From positions 93,967-157,966 of the forward strand of contig NZ_LQOX01000147.1 of assembly GCF_002102175.1 (NCBI RefSeq): a DNA stretch of 64,000 nt. The letters run 5' to 3'. Each line of letters begins with the position of its first letter. Within the stretch, counting starts at the first letter, position 1. The translations under genes and the position numbers were made by a program. A model generated the notes under the pieces. It saw nothing but the letters and a program-made list of their open reading frames with translations. It did not search any database and was not told the origin of the DNA. Source of the stretch: Mycobacterium gastri (GTDB taxonomy: Bacteria > Actinomycetota > Actinomycetes > Mycobacteriales > Mycobacteriaceae). This document shows positions 7,614 to 17,470 of the stretch, piece after piece.

Positions 7614-8462
7614 ATGCGATTCGCATTCAAGACCTCACCGCAAAACACCACGTGGGCGCAGATGCTGGCGGTCTGGCAGGAAGCCGACGACATCGACGTC
7701 TACGAATCCGGATGGACGTTCGATCACTTTTACCCGATCTTTTCCGACCCCAGCGGCCCGTGCCTGGAAGGCTGGACGACGCTGACCGCACTCGCGCAGG
7801 CCACCCGGAGGCTGCGGCTGGGCACCCTGGTCACCGGCATCCATTACCGGCACCCGGCGGTGCTGGCCAATATGGCCGCGGCCCTGGACATCATCACCAA
7901 CGGACGGCTCGAATTGGGTATCGGCGCCGGCTGGAACGAGGAAGAGTCCGGCGCCTACGGCATCGAGCTGGGCAGCATCAAGGAACGCTTCGACAGGTTC
8001 GAGGAAGCGTGCGCCGTGCTCACCGGCCTGCTCAGCCAGGAGACCACCAATTTCGACGGCAAGTACTACCAGCTCAAGGACGCCCGCAACGAACCCAAGG
8101 GCCCGCAGCGGCCGCACCCACCGATCTGTATCGGCGGCAGCGGGGAAAAACGGACGCTGCGGATCACCGCGCGCTATGCCCAGCACTGGAACTTCGTCGG
8201 CGGTCCGCCTGAGGAGTTCGCCCGCAAGCGTGACGTACTGGCCGCACACTGCGCCGACATCGGTCGCGATCCCAACGAGATCACGCTGTCGGCCCACCTG
8301 CGCTTGGTCCCGGAACGCGACTACCGGCCGGTCGTCGACGCAGCGGCGGCACTGGCAGCCGAAGGTCTGGACCTCGGCATCGTCTATATCGCCCCACCCC
8401 ACGACCCGGCGGTCCTGCAGCCGCTGGCGGAGGCCATCCGGGAATCGGGGCTGCTTTCGTAA
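7614..8462 (+). CDS. LLM-class (F420-dependent) oxidoreductase
   Basis: The 282-residue product belongs to the luciferase-like monooxygenase superfamily, most of whose mycobacterial members use coenzyme F420. Hallmarks are the N-terminal MRFAFKTSPQNTTW, SGWTFDHF, the strand-loop LRLGTLVTGIHYRHPAVLA (about 64-82), GRLELGIGAGWNEEE (about 99-113) and PPICIGGSGEKRTLR (about 163-177). The (beta/alpha)8 barrel is complete, so the enzyme is likely active; the substrate is unknown. It starts 51 bp from the divergent membrane-protein gene and converges on gltD. I do not recall a gene at this position in H37Rv, so it may be an accessory gene retained here or lost there. Confidence 0.88.
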   Translation: MRFAFKTSPQNTTWAQMLAVWQEADDIDVYESGWTFDHFYPIFSDPSGPCLEGWTTLTALAQATRRLRLGTLVTGIHYRHPAVLANMAAALDIITNGRLELGIGAGWNEEESGAYGIELGSIKERFDRFEEACAVLTGLLSQETTNFDGKYYQLKDARNEPKGPQRPHPPICIGGSGEKRTLRITARYAQHWNFVGGPPEEFARKRDVLAAHCADIGRDPNEITLSAHLRLVPERDYRPVVDAAAALAAEGLDLGIVYIAPPHDPAVLQPLAEAIRESGLLS

Positions 8463-8828
8463 TCCGGGCCCAGATAACAATTCGATATCGTCGAGCAAAC
8501 GCGTTGCACCCGAGCGGGGGCAACCAGCTGGCGATCACATCGCGAAGCGCAGCAACTCTTCAGCGGTGGCCAGACGCTCGTTCCTGGCGGGAAACTCGTG
8601 ACTCTTTACCGGGTGACGAAACCACGACCAGGCGATTCGCCCCACCCGTGACCGGGGTACTGGGTTGCTACGCACAGCGACACTCCCTGCGATCGGACAA
8701 CTCGGGCGGAACTCCACAACGCATCGCTGTGACGGAGCCCACAGAGCCCCATTAGACACCCGGCGTCTGGCAAACAGTGAGCGACTCGCCGAGCAATCAA
8801 CGGCGTGTTTCTAGTGTTACTAGTGTGG
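8463..8828. other. 366-bp non-coding stretch between convergent genes
   Basis: This lies between the 3' ends of the LLM gene and gltD. I see no convincing gene. A short hairpin (CTAGT-GTT-ACTAG, 8811-8823) sits 6 bp from the gltD stop and might help end transcription, but it has no T tract. Confidence 0.5.
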
Positions 8829-10295
8829 TTATTGAAGCGGCACAGCGGTGGGCTTGATCGGGGCCGGAAGCGCGGTGGAGCCCATCAGATAGCAGTCCAC
8901 ACCGGCAGCCGCGGCCCTGCCTTCGGCGATCGCCCACACGATCAACGACTGGCCCCGACCCATGTCACCGGCCACGAACACACCCGGAACCGAGGTTTCG
9001 TAGTCGTCGCCGCGCGCCACGTTTCCGCGGTCGGTGAACTCGACCCCGAGATCGTTGAGTAGACCGGGCTTCTCCGGGCCGACGAATCCCATCGCCAGCA
9101 AAACCAGATCCGCCTCGAGTTCGAAGTCCGAGCCTTCGATCTTGACGAACTTGCCGTCCTGCATGGCCACCTCGTGCGCTTTGAGCGCGGTCACGTGCCC
9201 GTCGTCACCGACGAATTCCTCGGTGCTGACCGAGAACACTCGCTCGCCGCCTTCTTCATGGGCCGCCGAGACCCGGTACATCAGCGGGTAGGTCGGCCAC
9301 GGGGTCGAGGGTGCCCGGCTGTCCGGCGGGCGCGCCATGATCTCGAACTGGTGGACGTTGACCGCGCCTTGGCGGTGCGCGGTACCCAGGCAGTCGGCAC
9401 CCGTGTCGCCACCGCCGATGATGACCACCTTCTTCCCCTTAGCGGTAATCGGCGGCTGCCCATCGGGTCCCAGGACGTCATCACCCTCCCGGACCCGGTT
9501 TGCCCACGGCAGGTATTCCATCGCCTGGTGGACGCCATCCAGATCACGGCCGGGAATGGGGAGCTCGCGCCAGGCGGTGGCGCCGCCGGCCAGCACCACC
9601 GCATCGAACTCGGCGCGCAGCTGCTCGGCGGTGATGTCGACGCCGACATTGACGCCGGCGCGGAACTCGGTCCCTTCGGCCCGCATCTGGTCCAGCCGCC
9701 GATCCAGTACACGCTTTTCCATCTTGAACTCGGGGATGCCGTAGCGCAGCAGGCCGCCGATCCGGTCGTCGCGCTCGAACACCGTCACCGTGTGTCCCGC
9801 ACGGGTGAGCTGCTGAGCGGCGGCCAGACCGGCCGGGCCCGAACCGACGACGGCAACCGTCTTGCCGGTCAGCGTATGCGGCGGCAGTGGCTCAACGAAG
9901 CCTTCGTCGAAGGCGTTGTCGATGATCTCCAGCTCGATCTGCTTGATGGTCACCGGATCCTGGTTGATGCCGAGCACGCAGGCCGGCTCGCACGGCGCCG
10001 GACACAGCCGCCCGGTGAAGTCCGGAAAATTGTTGGTGGCGTGCAGCCGTTCGATCGCGTCGCGCCAACGGCCCCGGCGCACCAGGTCATTCCATTCCGG
10101 GATCAAGTTGCCCAACGGACAGCCGTTGTGGCAGAACGGAATACCGCAGTCCATGCAACGAGTCGCCTGCTGACGCAACGTCTCGTTGTCGAACTCCTCG
10201 TAGACCTCTTTCCAGTCGCGCAGGCGCAGCGGAACCGGCCGCCGCTTCGGCAATTTCCGGTGTGTGTATTTGAGGAAGCCGGTCGGGTCAGCCAT
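8829..10295 (-). CDS. gltD: Glutamate synthase (NADPH) small subunit
   Basis: The 488-residue product is the beta subunit of GOGAT, the same length as M. tuberculosis GltD (Rv3858c). It takes electrons from NADPH via FAD and passes them to GltB. The N-terminus carries the cysteine clusters for two [4Fe-4S] centres (CMDCGIPFCHNGCPLGN and CPAPCEPACVLG). Next comes the FAD motif VAVVGSGPAGLAAA (about 145-158) and the NADPH motif VVIIGGGDTGADC (about 283-295). The start MADPTGFLKYTHRKLP at 10295 is the conserved one. It overlaps the end of gltB by 8 bp, so the pair is translationally coupled. Confidence 0.97.
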   Translation of the reverse strand: MADPTGFLKYTHRKLPKRRPVPLRLRDWKEVYEEFDNETLRQQATRCMDCGIPFCHNGCPLGNLIPEWNDLVRRGRWRDAIERLHATNNFPDFTGRLCPAPCEPACVLGINQDPVTIKQIELEIIDNAFDEGFVEPLPPHTLTGKTVAVVGSGPAGLAAAQQLTRAGHTVTVFERDDRIGGLLRYGIPEFKMEKRVLDRRLDQMRAEGTEFRAGVNVGVDITAEQLRAEFDAVVLAGGATAWRELPIPGRDLDGVHQAMEYLPWANRVREGDDVLGPDGQPPITAKGKKVVIIGGGDTGADCLGTAHRQGAVNVHQFEIMARPPDSRAPSTPWPTYPLMYRVSAAHEEGGERVFSVSTEEFVGDDGHVTALKAHEVAMQDGKFVKIEGSDFELEADLVLLAMGFVGPEKPGLLNDLGVEFTDRGNVARGDDYETSVPGVFVAGDMGRGQSLIVWAIAEGRAAAAGVDCYLMGSTALPAPIKPTAVPLQ

Positions 10296-13200
10296 GCGCA
10301 GCCGCCATGATCGCCTTGTCCACATCCACTCCGTCACGCTCGGCTTCGGTGATGGCTTGCAGCACCCGTTTGTAGTCCCGCGGCATCACCTTGACGAAAT
10401 GCCACTGCTGCCCATGCCAGTCAGCCAGAATGCGCTGGCCCACCGGTGAATCGGTGGCGTCGACGTGCGCCGCGATGATGCCCTGCAGGAAGTCCGCATC
10501 ATCGGTGTCGAGCGTCTCGACGTCGACCATCTCGGTGTTGAGGTTGTCGGGCAGTTCGCCGCGCGGGTCGTATACATAGGCGATTCCGCCCGACATACCG
10601 GCGGCGAAGTTGCGGCCGGTAGCACCCAGGATGACGACCCGGCCGCCGGTCATGTACTCGCACCCGTGATCGCCCACACCCTCGACCACCGCATGCGCAC
10701 CGGAATTGCGGACCGCGAACCGTTCCCCGACCACGCCACGCAGGAAAACCTCGCCGCTGGTGGCGCCGAACAGGATTACGTTGCCCCCGATGATGTTGTC
10801 CTCGGCGACGTAGTCCGGCGGCGCGTTGTCGGACGGCCGCACCACGATCCGGCCACCGGACAGGCCCTTGCCGACGTAGTCGTTGGCGTCGCCGTAGATA
10901 CGCAATGTGATCCCCTTGGGCACAAACGCACCGAGGCTGTTGCCGGCCGACCCTTCGAACGTGATGTCGATGGTGCCGTCCGGCAAGCCTTGGCCGCCAT
11001 AGGCTTTGGTCACCTCGTGACCGAGCATGGTGCCCACCGTGCGGTTGACATTGCTGATGGTCGTCGAAAAGCGAACTGGCGAACCGGAATCCAGCGCCTC
11101 GCGGCTCATCACGATCAGCTGCTGATCGAGCGCCTTGTCCAGGCCGTGATCCTGGCGCGAACTGCAGTACAGGTCCTGGTTCATGAACGCCGACTCCGGC
11201 TCGTGCAGCACCGGCGTCAGATCCAGGCGGTGCGCCTTCCAATGAGCCCGGGCCAGCGTGGTGTCCAGCGATCCCACCTGGCCGACGGCCTCGTTGAAAG
11301 TGCGGAAACCCAACTGCGCCATGTATTCCCGCACTTCCTCGGCGATGAACATGAAGAAGTTCTCCACGAATTCGGCCTTGCCGGTGAACCGTTCCCGCAG
11401 CACCGGGTTCTGGGTGGCAACGCCGACCGGGCAGGTGTCCAGATGGCACACCCGCATCATGATGCAGCCGGCCACCACCAGCGGCGCGGTGGAAAAGCCG
11501 AATTCCTCGGCGCCGAGCAGCGCGGCGATCATCACGTCGCGACCGGTCTTGAGCTGGCCGTCCACCTGGACCACGATCCGGTCGCGTAACCCGTTGAGCA
11601 GCAACGTCTGCTGGGTCTCGGCCAGGCCCAGTTCCCACGGCGCGCCGGCATGCTTCATCGACGTCAGCGGGGTCGCCCCGGTACCGCCGTCGTGCCCCGA
11701 GATCAGGACCACGTCGGCGTGCGCCTTGGAGACACCCGCGGCCACGGTGCCGACCCCGTTTTCGGACACCAGCTTGACGTGCACCCGTGCGGACGGGTTG
11801 GCGTTCTTGAGGTCATAGATCAGCTGTGCCAGGTCCTCGATGGAGTAGATGTCGTGATGCGGCGGTGGTGAAATGAGGCCCACCCCGGGTGTGGAGTGCC
11901 GGACGTCGGCCACCCACGGGTATACCTTGTGACCCGGAAGCTGGCCGCCCTCGCCGGGTTTGGCGCCCTGGGCCATCTTGATCTGGATGTCGGTGCAGTT
12001 GGTCAGATAGTGCGAGGTGACCCCGAAACGGGCCGAGGCGACCTGCTTGATGGCGCTGCGGCGCCAATCGCCGTTGGGGTCGCGCTCGAATCGCCGGATG
12101 TCCTCCCCGCCTTCGCCGCAGTTGGAGCGGGCACCCAGCCGGTTCATCGCGATCGCCAGCGTCTCGTGTGCCTCGGCGGAGATCGAGCCGTAGCTCATCG
12201 CCCCGGTCGCGAAGCGCTTGACGATCTCACTGGCGGGCTCGACCTCCTCCAGCGGCACCGGGGGCCGCACGCCCGCGCGGAATTTGAGCAGGCCGCGCAG
12301 TGAGGCCATCCGCTCGCTCTGATCGTCGACCAGGCGGGTGTACTCCTTGAAGATCTTGTACTGCCCGGTGCGGGTGGAGTGTTGCAGCTTGAACACGGTC
12401 TCCGGGTTGAACAGGTGGTATTCACCTTCCCGGCGCCACTGGTACTCCCCGCCCACTTCGAGCTCGCGATGCGCCCGTTCGTCCGGCCGGTCCAGGTAGG
12501 CCAGCGCGTGTCGGGTGGCAACGTCTGCGGCGATATCGTCCAGGGTGATGCCGCCGGTAGCGCAGGTCAGCCCGGTGAAGTATTCGTCGAGCACGTCCTC
12601 GGAGATGCCGACGGCCTGGAACAATTGCGCGCCGGTGTAGGACGCCAGCGTCGAAATGCCCATCTTGGACATCACTTTCAGCACGCCCTTGCCCGCGGCT
12701 TTGATGTAGTTGTTGAGCGCCTTCTTGCGGTCGACACCGTCCCCGAGTCCTTCCAGGGCGCCCCGGTCGAGCATGTCTTCGATGGATTCGAAGGCCAGGT
12801 AGGGGTTGACCGCGGCGGCCCCGCAGCCCAGCAGCATCGCCATGTGGTGAACCTCGCGGGCGTCACCGGATTCGACGACCAGACCGACATGGGTCCGGGT
12901 TCGTTCGCGCACCAAGTGATGGTGGACGCCGGCCACCGCCAGCAGGGACGGTATCGGCGCCATTTTCTCGTCGGAGTTGCGATCGGACAAGATGATGACC
13001 CGCGCACCGTCGGCGATCGCTGCCGACGCCTGAGCACGCACCTCGGCCAGCGCGGCCGCCAGCCCGCTACCGCCCTCGGCCACCGGGTACAGACACCGAA
13101 TAACCTTGGACCGCATGCCGTGCGGGCGCCCGTTGACCTCGGTGTCCGGGTCGAGGTTGATCAGCTTGGCCAGCTCATAGTTACGCAGAATCGGCTGGGG

Positions 13201-14883
13201 CAGCACGATCTGGTGACAGGAGTTCTCGTCCGGGTTCAGCAAGTCGCGTTCGCCGCCGGTGGTGCCCTGCAGGCTGGTCACCACCTCCTCACGGATGGCG
13301 TCCAGCGGTGGGTTGGTCACCTGGGCGAACAACTGGTGGAAGTAGTCGTACAGCATCCGGGGACGCCGGGACAGCACGGCGATCGGCGTATCGGTGCCCA
13401 TCGACCCGATCGGCTCCGCGCCGGTCCGGACCATGGGCGCCACCAGCAGGTTCAGTTCTTCGTAGGTGTAGCCGAAAGTCAGCTGCCGGATGACCAGCCG
13501 GTCGTGGGGCATCCGCACGTACTTGCCCGCCGGCAGCTTGTCCAGCGGAACCAGGTTGCGGTCCAGCCATTCCTGATACGGGTGCTCGGCGGCCAGCTCC
13601 GCCTTGATCTCCTCGTCGGAGACGATACGGCCCTGCGCGGTGTCGACCAGGAACATCCGGCCCGGCTGCAACCGCATTCGGCGGATCACCGTCGACGGGT
13701 CGAGGTCCAGTACGCCGGCCTCGGAGGCCATTACCACCAGGCCGTCCTTGGTGACCCAGATCCGCGAAGGGCGCAGGCCGTTGCGGTCCAGCACCGCGCC
13801 CACGACGGTGCCGTCGGTGAACGTCATCGATGCCGGGCCGTCCCAGGGTTCCATCAAAGAGGCGTGGTACTGGTAGAACGCCCGCCGCGCGGGGTCCATC
13901 GATTCGTGGCGTTCCCACGCCTCGGGGATCATCATCAGCACCGCGTGAGCCAGGCTGCGCCCGCCCAGGTGCAACAGCTCGAGCGCCTCGTCGAAGCGGG
14001 CGGTGTCGGAGGCCCCGGGGGTGCAGATCGGGAACAGTTTCTCGACATCGGCTTCGGACCCGAAGATGTCGGTCTTGATCAACGCCTCGCGGGCCCGCAT
14101 CCAGTTCTCGTTGCCGGTGACCGTGTTGATCTCGCCGTTGTGGGCGATACGCCGGAACGGATGCGCCAGCGGCCAGGACGGGAAGGTGTTGGTGGAGAAC
14201 CGCGAGTGGACGATACCCAGGGCGCTGGTCAGCCGGTCATCCTGCAGATCGAGGTAGAACGCCTTGAGCTGCGGAGTGGTGAGCATGCCCTTGTAGACGA
14301 ACGTCTGGCCGGACAGGCTGGGAAAGTAGACGGTCTCCCGGCCGGGGCCGTCCTGGCCGGGGCCTTTGGTGCCGAGTTCATGCTCGGCGCGCTTGCGAAT
14401 CACGTAGGCACGGCGCTCCAGCGTCATACCGGAAGCGCCGGCCATGAACACCTGACGGAAGGTGGGCATCGCGTCGCGGGACAGGGCGCCCAGGGACGAG
14501 TCGTCGGTGGGCACGTTCCGCCAGCCCAGCACCTGTAGGCCTTCGGCCTCGGCGATCTTTTCCACCGCGGCGCAGGCCGTCGCGGCGTCCCTCGACGACT
14601 GCGGCAGGAACGCGATGCCGGTGGCGTAACTGCCCGCGGCGGGCAGCTCGAAATCGACGACCGCCCGCAGGAAGGCATCCGGAACCTGGATCAGGATGCC
14701 CGCGCCGTCACCGCTGCGCGGCTCGGCGCCCTGAGCACCGCGGTGTTCGAGGTTGAGCAGCGCGGTGATCGCCTTGTCCACAATGTCGCGGCTACGCCGG
14801 CCGTGCATGTCAACGACCATGGCTACCCCGCACGAATCGTGTTCGAACGCGGGGTTGTATAGCCCGACGCGCTTGGGCGCCAT
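10288..14883 (-). CDS. gltB: Glutamate synthase (NADPH) large subunit
   Basis: The 1531-residue alpha subunit converts glutamine plus 2-oxoglutarate to two glutamates. The N-terminal Ntn amidotransferase uses Cys18 (EHDSCGVA) after removal of a short propeptide. The central and FMN/3Fe-4S synthase domains follow (CIMMRVCHLDTCPVGVATQ holds the Fe-S cysteines), then the C-terminal GxGxG beta-helix domain. I chose the ATG at 14883 (MAPKRVGLYNP), which matches M. tuberculosis MTPKRVGLYNP; a GTG two codons upstream at 14889 is also possible and is slightly better spaced from GAAGGG. It forms an operon with gltD and is central to nitrogen assimilation. Confidence 0.97.
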   Translation of the reverse strand: MAPKRVGLYNPAFEHDSCGVAMVVDMHGRRSRDIVDKAITALLNLEHRGAQGAEPRSGDGAGILIQVPDAFLRAVVDFELPAAGSYATGIAFLPQSSRDAATACAAVEKIAEAEGLQVLGWRNVPTDDSSLGALSRDAMPTFRQVFMAGASGMTLERRAYVIRKRAEHELGTKGPGQDGPGRETVYFPSLSGQTFVYKGMLTTPQLKAFYLDLQDDRLTSALGIVHSRFSTNTFPSWPLAHPFRRIAHNGEINTVTGNENWMRAREALIKTDIFGSEADVEKLFPICTPGASDTARFDEALELLHLGGRSLAHAVLMMIPEAWERHESMDPARRAFYQYHASLMEPWDGPASMTFTDGTVVGAVLDRNGLRPSRIWVTKDGLVVMASEAGVLDLDPSTVIRRMRLQPGRMFLVDTAQGRIVSDEEIKAELAAEHPYQEWLDRNLVPLDKLPAGKYVRMPHDRLVIRQLTFGYTYEELNLLVAPMVRTGAEPIGSMGTDTPIAVLSRRPRMLYDYFHQLFAQVTNPPLDAIREEVVTSLQGTTGGERDLLNPDENSCHQIVLPQPILRNYELAKLINLDPDTEVNGRPHGMRSKVIRCLYPVAEGGSGLAAALAEVRAQASAAIADGARVIILSDRNSDEKMAPIPSLLAVAGVHHHLVRERTRTHVGLVVESGDAREVHHMAMLLGCGAAAVNPYLAFESIEDMLDRGALEGLGDGVDRKKALNNYIKAAGKGVLKVMSKMGISTLASYTGAQLFQAVGISEDVLDEYFTGLTCATGGITLDDIAADVATRHALAYLDRPDERAHRELEVGGEYQWRREGEYHLFNPETVFKLQHSTRTGQYKIFKEYTRLVDDQSERMASLRGLLKFRAGVRPPVPLEEVEPASEIVKRFATGAMSYGSISAEAHETLAIAMNRLGARSNCGEGGEDIRRFERDPNGDWRRSAIKQVASARFGVTSHYLTNCTDIQIKMAQGAKPGEGGQLPGHKVYPWVADVRHSTPGVGLISPPPHHDIYSIEDLAQLIYDLKNANPSARVHVKLVSENGVGTVAAGVSKAHADVVLISGHDGGTGATPLTSMKHAGAPWELGLAETQQTLLLNGLRDRIVVQVDGQLKTGRDVMIAALLGAEEFGFSTAPLVVAGCIMMRVCHLDTCPVGVATQNPVLRERFTGKAEFVENFFMFIAEEVREYMAQLGFRTFNEAVGQVGSLDTTLARAHWKAHRLDLTPVLHEPESAFMNQDLYCSSRQDHGLDKALDQQLIVMSREALDSGSPVRFSTTISNVNRTVGTMLGHEVTKAYGGQGLPDGTIDITFEGSAGNSLGAFVPKGITLRIYGDANDYVGKGLSGGRIVVRPSDNAPPDYVAEDNIIGGNVILFGATSGEVFLRGVVGERFAVRNSGAHAVVEGVGDHGCEYMTGGRVVILGATGRNFAAGMSGGIAYVYDPRGELPDNLNTEMVDVETLDTDDADFLQGIIAAHVDATDSPVGQRILADWHGQQWHFVKVMPRDYKRVLQAITEAERDGVDVDKAIMAAAHG

Positions 14884-15576
14884 ACCCACCTAACCCTTCA
14901 GCAGACTTTCCTGCGCGGCCTTACCAGCAGCTCCGACGGCGCCATGCCGTGACGTTGCGGGCGTTGACCCCTCCGGTCTTGTCGACAGGCTGTCCGTCAA
15001 GCGGAATGATCAGGCCGGGGATTCGTCCGTGCAGCGCTGAACGGTGCCTCGGTACCGATCTCGACAAGTCGTAAAACGATATGACAATACCCGCCTGACA
15101 TGCCAACTTCCTCAATGGTAACCCGGCCGCCGCCCGTGCCGTAGGTGCTGCGGGACCGGCCTCCGACGACATCCTCACCTGCCGTTTTTGGAACCGTGAA
15201 ACCGCGGCCTTGACCCGCTTCCGAAGTGCCACCGGTGGCCACAGCAACTGCTTAGACTAATTTGCTGGGGCGGCCCGCCAGCACCCGCTGCCACCACGAT
15301 CAGCCGCTCGCACAGCCGTCACACCGGTAACAAACTCGGTGATAAAGCATGGCAGCCATGATGCGGAAACCGCCGGGTCTGGTGTCGACGGCCCGAGGAC
15401 AGCGCTGCGGGCAGTGTCCGGGTGGTTCGCCGTCGAGTTTGCACAATACTAATAGGAGTCTAAAACCGGCCGTGAACGAGCCTGGGCCAACAGCTGAGGC
15501 AGCCGCCCGGTGCTCGATACTGGGACGGATACTGGTCGGCGTCCGGCGGTGGTGGTCCGACTCGACTGAGGAGCTT
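14884..15576. other. 693-bp non-coding stretch between divergent gltB and the Rv3860-type gene
   Basis: Small open frames on the minus strand (about 14921-15247) have no recognisable content. The stretch must hold both promoters. AT-richer islands occur at about 15065-15115 and 15435-15465; the latter includes TACTAAT and AGGAGTC ahead of a GTG at 15472 that is in frame with the downstream ATPase. I see no known riboswitch. Confidence 0.5.
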
Positions 15577-17022
15577 ATGAACGAGCGCGACGAATTCCTT
15601 AGGGACCGGATGCGGCCGTCGCCGCCCGCCGGCCTGGGCAGCAGCCAGGCCGGTCCGCGGTCCGGGCTTCCGCATTCGGCGCCATCGCGGGCTCCGGTGG
15701 CTCCTCCTCGCGCGTCTGGGCCGCATCCCCCCGCCCCGCCGCGCCCACCGGCGCCTCAGCCACCGCATCCGCCGGCGCCCCCACAGCGGCCGGCTCCTCC
15801 TCGCGTGTCTGGCCCGCGTCCCCCCGCCCCGCCGCGCCCACCGACATCTCAGCCACCGCATCCGCCGGCGTTCGCATTTGGCTCGCCGCCACCGGCTTCA
15901 GCCCAACCCCCGCGCCCTCCCGGACCGGCGCAGCCACGACCGGACACACCGCAGTCAGCGATGCCGCCGCGCCCGCCGATGCGCCCGCCGGCACCGCCCG
16001 ATCCGGCACCGAAACCGCCGCAATCCGCACCATCCGATGTCCCGGTCCCACCGGGTGTTCGGGCCGAGCGCGCCGTCAGACCGGCAACCGGTTCCGGGGG
16101 CGGATACGCCGACCACGGCTTGCGACGCCTCGTTCGGGTGGTGTCCTTCGGCCTGATCAATCCCGGTCCGTCCGCCGCGCAACGCCAGGCAGCCGATTTC
16201 GAAGTCGCGATTCGGACCGCCTTGCCCGGTGGCCACAAGGTCGGCGTCCTGGGCAAGGGCGGCGTCGGCAAGACCTCGGTCGCGGCCAGCATCGGATCCA
16301 TCTTCGCCGAACTGCGCCGGCAGGACCGCGTGGTGGCGATCGACGCCGATACTGCCTTCGGCCGGTTGAGCAGCAGGATCGATCCGGCCGCGCATGGGTC
16401 GTTCTGGGATCTGACCGCAGCCAAAGACCTGCAGTCGTTCGCCGACATAGTCGCTCGGCTGGGCCGTAACTCCGTGGGCCTGCACGTGCTGCCCGGCGAA
16501 CCGATGGCCGGGGCGCGCAGGGTGCTCGACCCTGCGATCTACCGGGAGGCCGCGCTGCGGCTGGACCGCCATTTCGCGATCTCGGTGATCGACTGCGGTT
16601 CGACGATGGACGCTCCACTCACCCAGGAAGTGCTGCGCGACCTCGATGCGCTGATAGTGGTGTCCTCGCCGTGGGCGGACGGGGCCTCCGCTGCGGCCAA
16701 GACGATGGAGTGGCTATCGGACCGCAGGCTGACGGATCTGTTGCGGCGCAGCATCGTGGTGCTCAACGACTCCGATGGCCATTCCGACAAACGCACCCGC
16801 TCGGTGCTTGCCCGCGAGTTCGTCGAACACGGGCAGCGGGTGGTCGAGGTGCCCTTTGATCCACATCTGAGGCCGGGCGGCGTCATCGACGTGTGCCACG
16901 AGCTGGCGCCGGCGACTCGGCTGAAATTTCTGCAAATCGCGGCGATCATCATGGAGTACTTCGCATCACGGCCCGACGAGCGCCGGGCCCCGCGCCCTGA
17001 GGCGGCGACTCCGGCGCACTGA
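15577..17022 (+). CDS. Pro-rich MinD/ParA-like ATPase related to EspI (Rv3860 type)
   Basis: The 481-residue product has a Pro-rich, low-complexity N-terminal half (about residues 15-165) and a C-terminal MinD/ParA-like ATPase domain. It carries the deviant Walker A GKGGVGKTS (Lys227 and Lys232) and Walker-type strands VVAIDADTAFG and ISVIDCGSTMDAP. This architecture matches EspI (also in this window) and Rv3860 of M. tuberculosis. The role is unknown; by analogy it may be a cytoplasmic regulator of ESX-1 secretion. The ATG at 15577 is chosen for its AGGAG site 5 nt upstream and the MNERDEFL start; in-frame GTG 15472 and ATG 15349 would add 35 and 76 residues. It is divergent from gltB. Confidence 0.85.
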   Translation: MNERDEFLRDRMRPSPPAGLGSSQAGPRSGLPHSAPSRAPVAPPRASGPHPPAPPRPPAPQPPHPPAPPQRPAPPRVSGPRPPAPPRPPTSQPPHPPAFAFGSPPPASAQPPRPPGPAQPRPDTPQSAMPPRPPMRPPAPPDPAPKPPQSAPSDVPVPPGVRAERAVRPATGSGGGYADHGLRRLVRVVSFGLINPGPSAAQRQAADFEVAIRTALPGGHKVGVLGKGGVGKTSVAASIGSIFAELRRQDRVVAIDADTAFGRLSSRIDPAAHGSFWDLTAAKDLQSFADIVARLGRNSVGLHVLPGEPMAGARRVLDPAIYREAALRLDRHFAISVIDCGSTMDAPLTQEVLRDLDALIVVSSPWADGASAAAKTMEWLSDRRLTDLLRRSIVVLNDSDGHSDKRTRSVLAREFVEHGQRVVEVPFDPHLRPGGVIDVCHELAPATRLKFLQIAAIIMEYFASRPDERRAPRPEAATPAH

Positions 17023-17035
17023 CTCGCCGGCGGGC

Positions 17036-17470
17036 TCAGCCCGACTCGGCTGCCCGTTTCAGGCCGTTGCTTTCCATGTCGACAGACGAGCGAACACGCG
17101 AACCCGCGGTGAGACCGGCCGGCCACGCCAATGGTCCGGTCGTGATCAATTCGAACGTGGTTCGCACGCCGCTCCCGCCTTCGTCGATGCGATGCACCGC
17201 CTCGATCGAAAGACGTGGCTGGGGTTCGGGCTGGGTTGCCGCCCAGGTGAAGGTGCATAGGCTGCAGTTCGGTGACCGTCCATACCATCAGTCGACCTTT
17301 CGGCTGGCTCACCCGGGACCGGCTGCCCACGGTCAATGGACCGGTTTCATGTGCTCTATCTCGCGCATGGACTTCATCCAGGCCGGCCAGCCCTCGACGT
17401 CGACGAGCAGTTCCCATACTCGTGCAGCCGGTGCGTGCACGCTTTCCTCACCGATGTACCGGATGCACCA
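17036..17470 (-). pseudogene. Frameshifted SRPBCC (polyketide cyclase/START-like) gene
   Basis: Three consecutive pieces of one SRPBCC-family protein are found in shifting frames on the minus strand. The first, about 17460 to 17335, has HAPAARVWELLVDVEGWPAW and ends at a premature TGA (17333-17335). The second, about 17335 to 17240, has GPLTVGSRSRVSQPKG then WTVTELQP. The third, about 17240 to 17036, has FTWAATQPEPQPRL and IEAVHRIDEGGSGVRTTFEL, ending at TGA 17036-17038. Joined, they give the usual SRPBCC order (W-x-W helix, GPL-G loop, Q-P strand, W-T-V-T-E, T-W strand), so at least two frameshifts have inactivated the gene. The original start is also unclear. SRPBCC proteins bind hydrophobic ligands. 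It lies between the Rv3860-type gene and whiB6. Confidence 0.75.

Noticed and set aside
8535..8759. Minus-strand frame ending in EFPARNERLATAEELLRFAM between the LLM gene and gltD
   Set aside because: The last 20 residues look protein-like, but the rest does not, there is no good start, and I could not match a family. It may be a relic.
12379..14538. 719-codon plus-strand frame opposite gltB
   Set aside because: His/Arg/Gln-rich antisense shadow of gltB with no recognisable domain.
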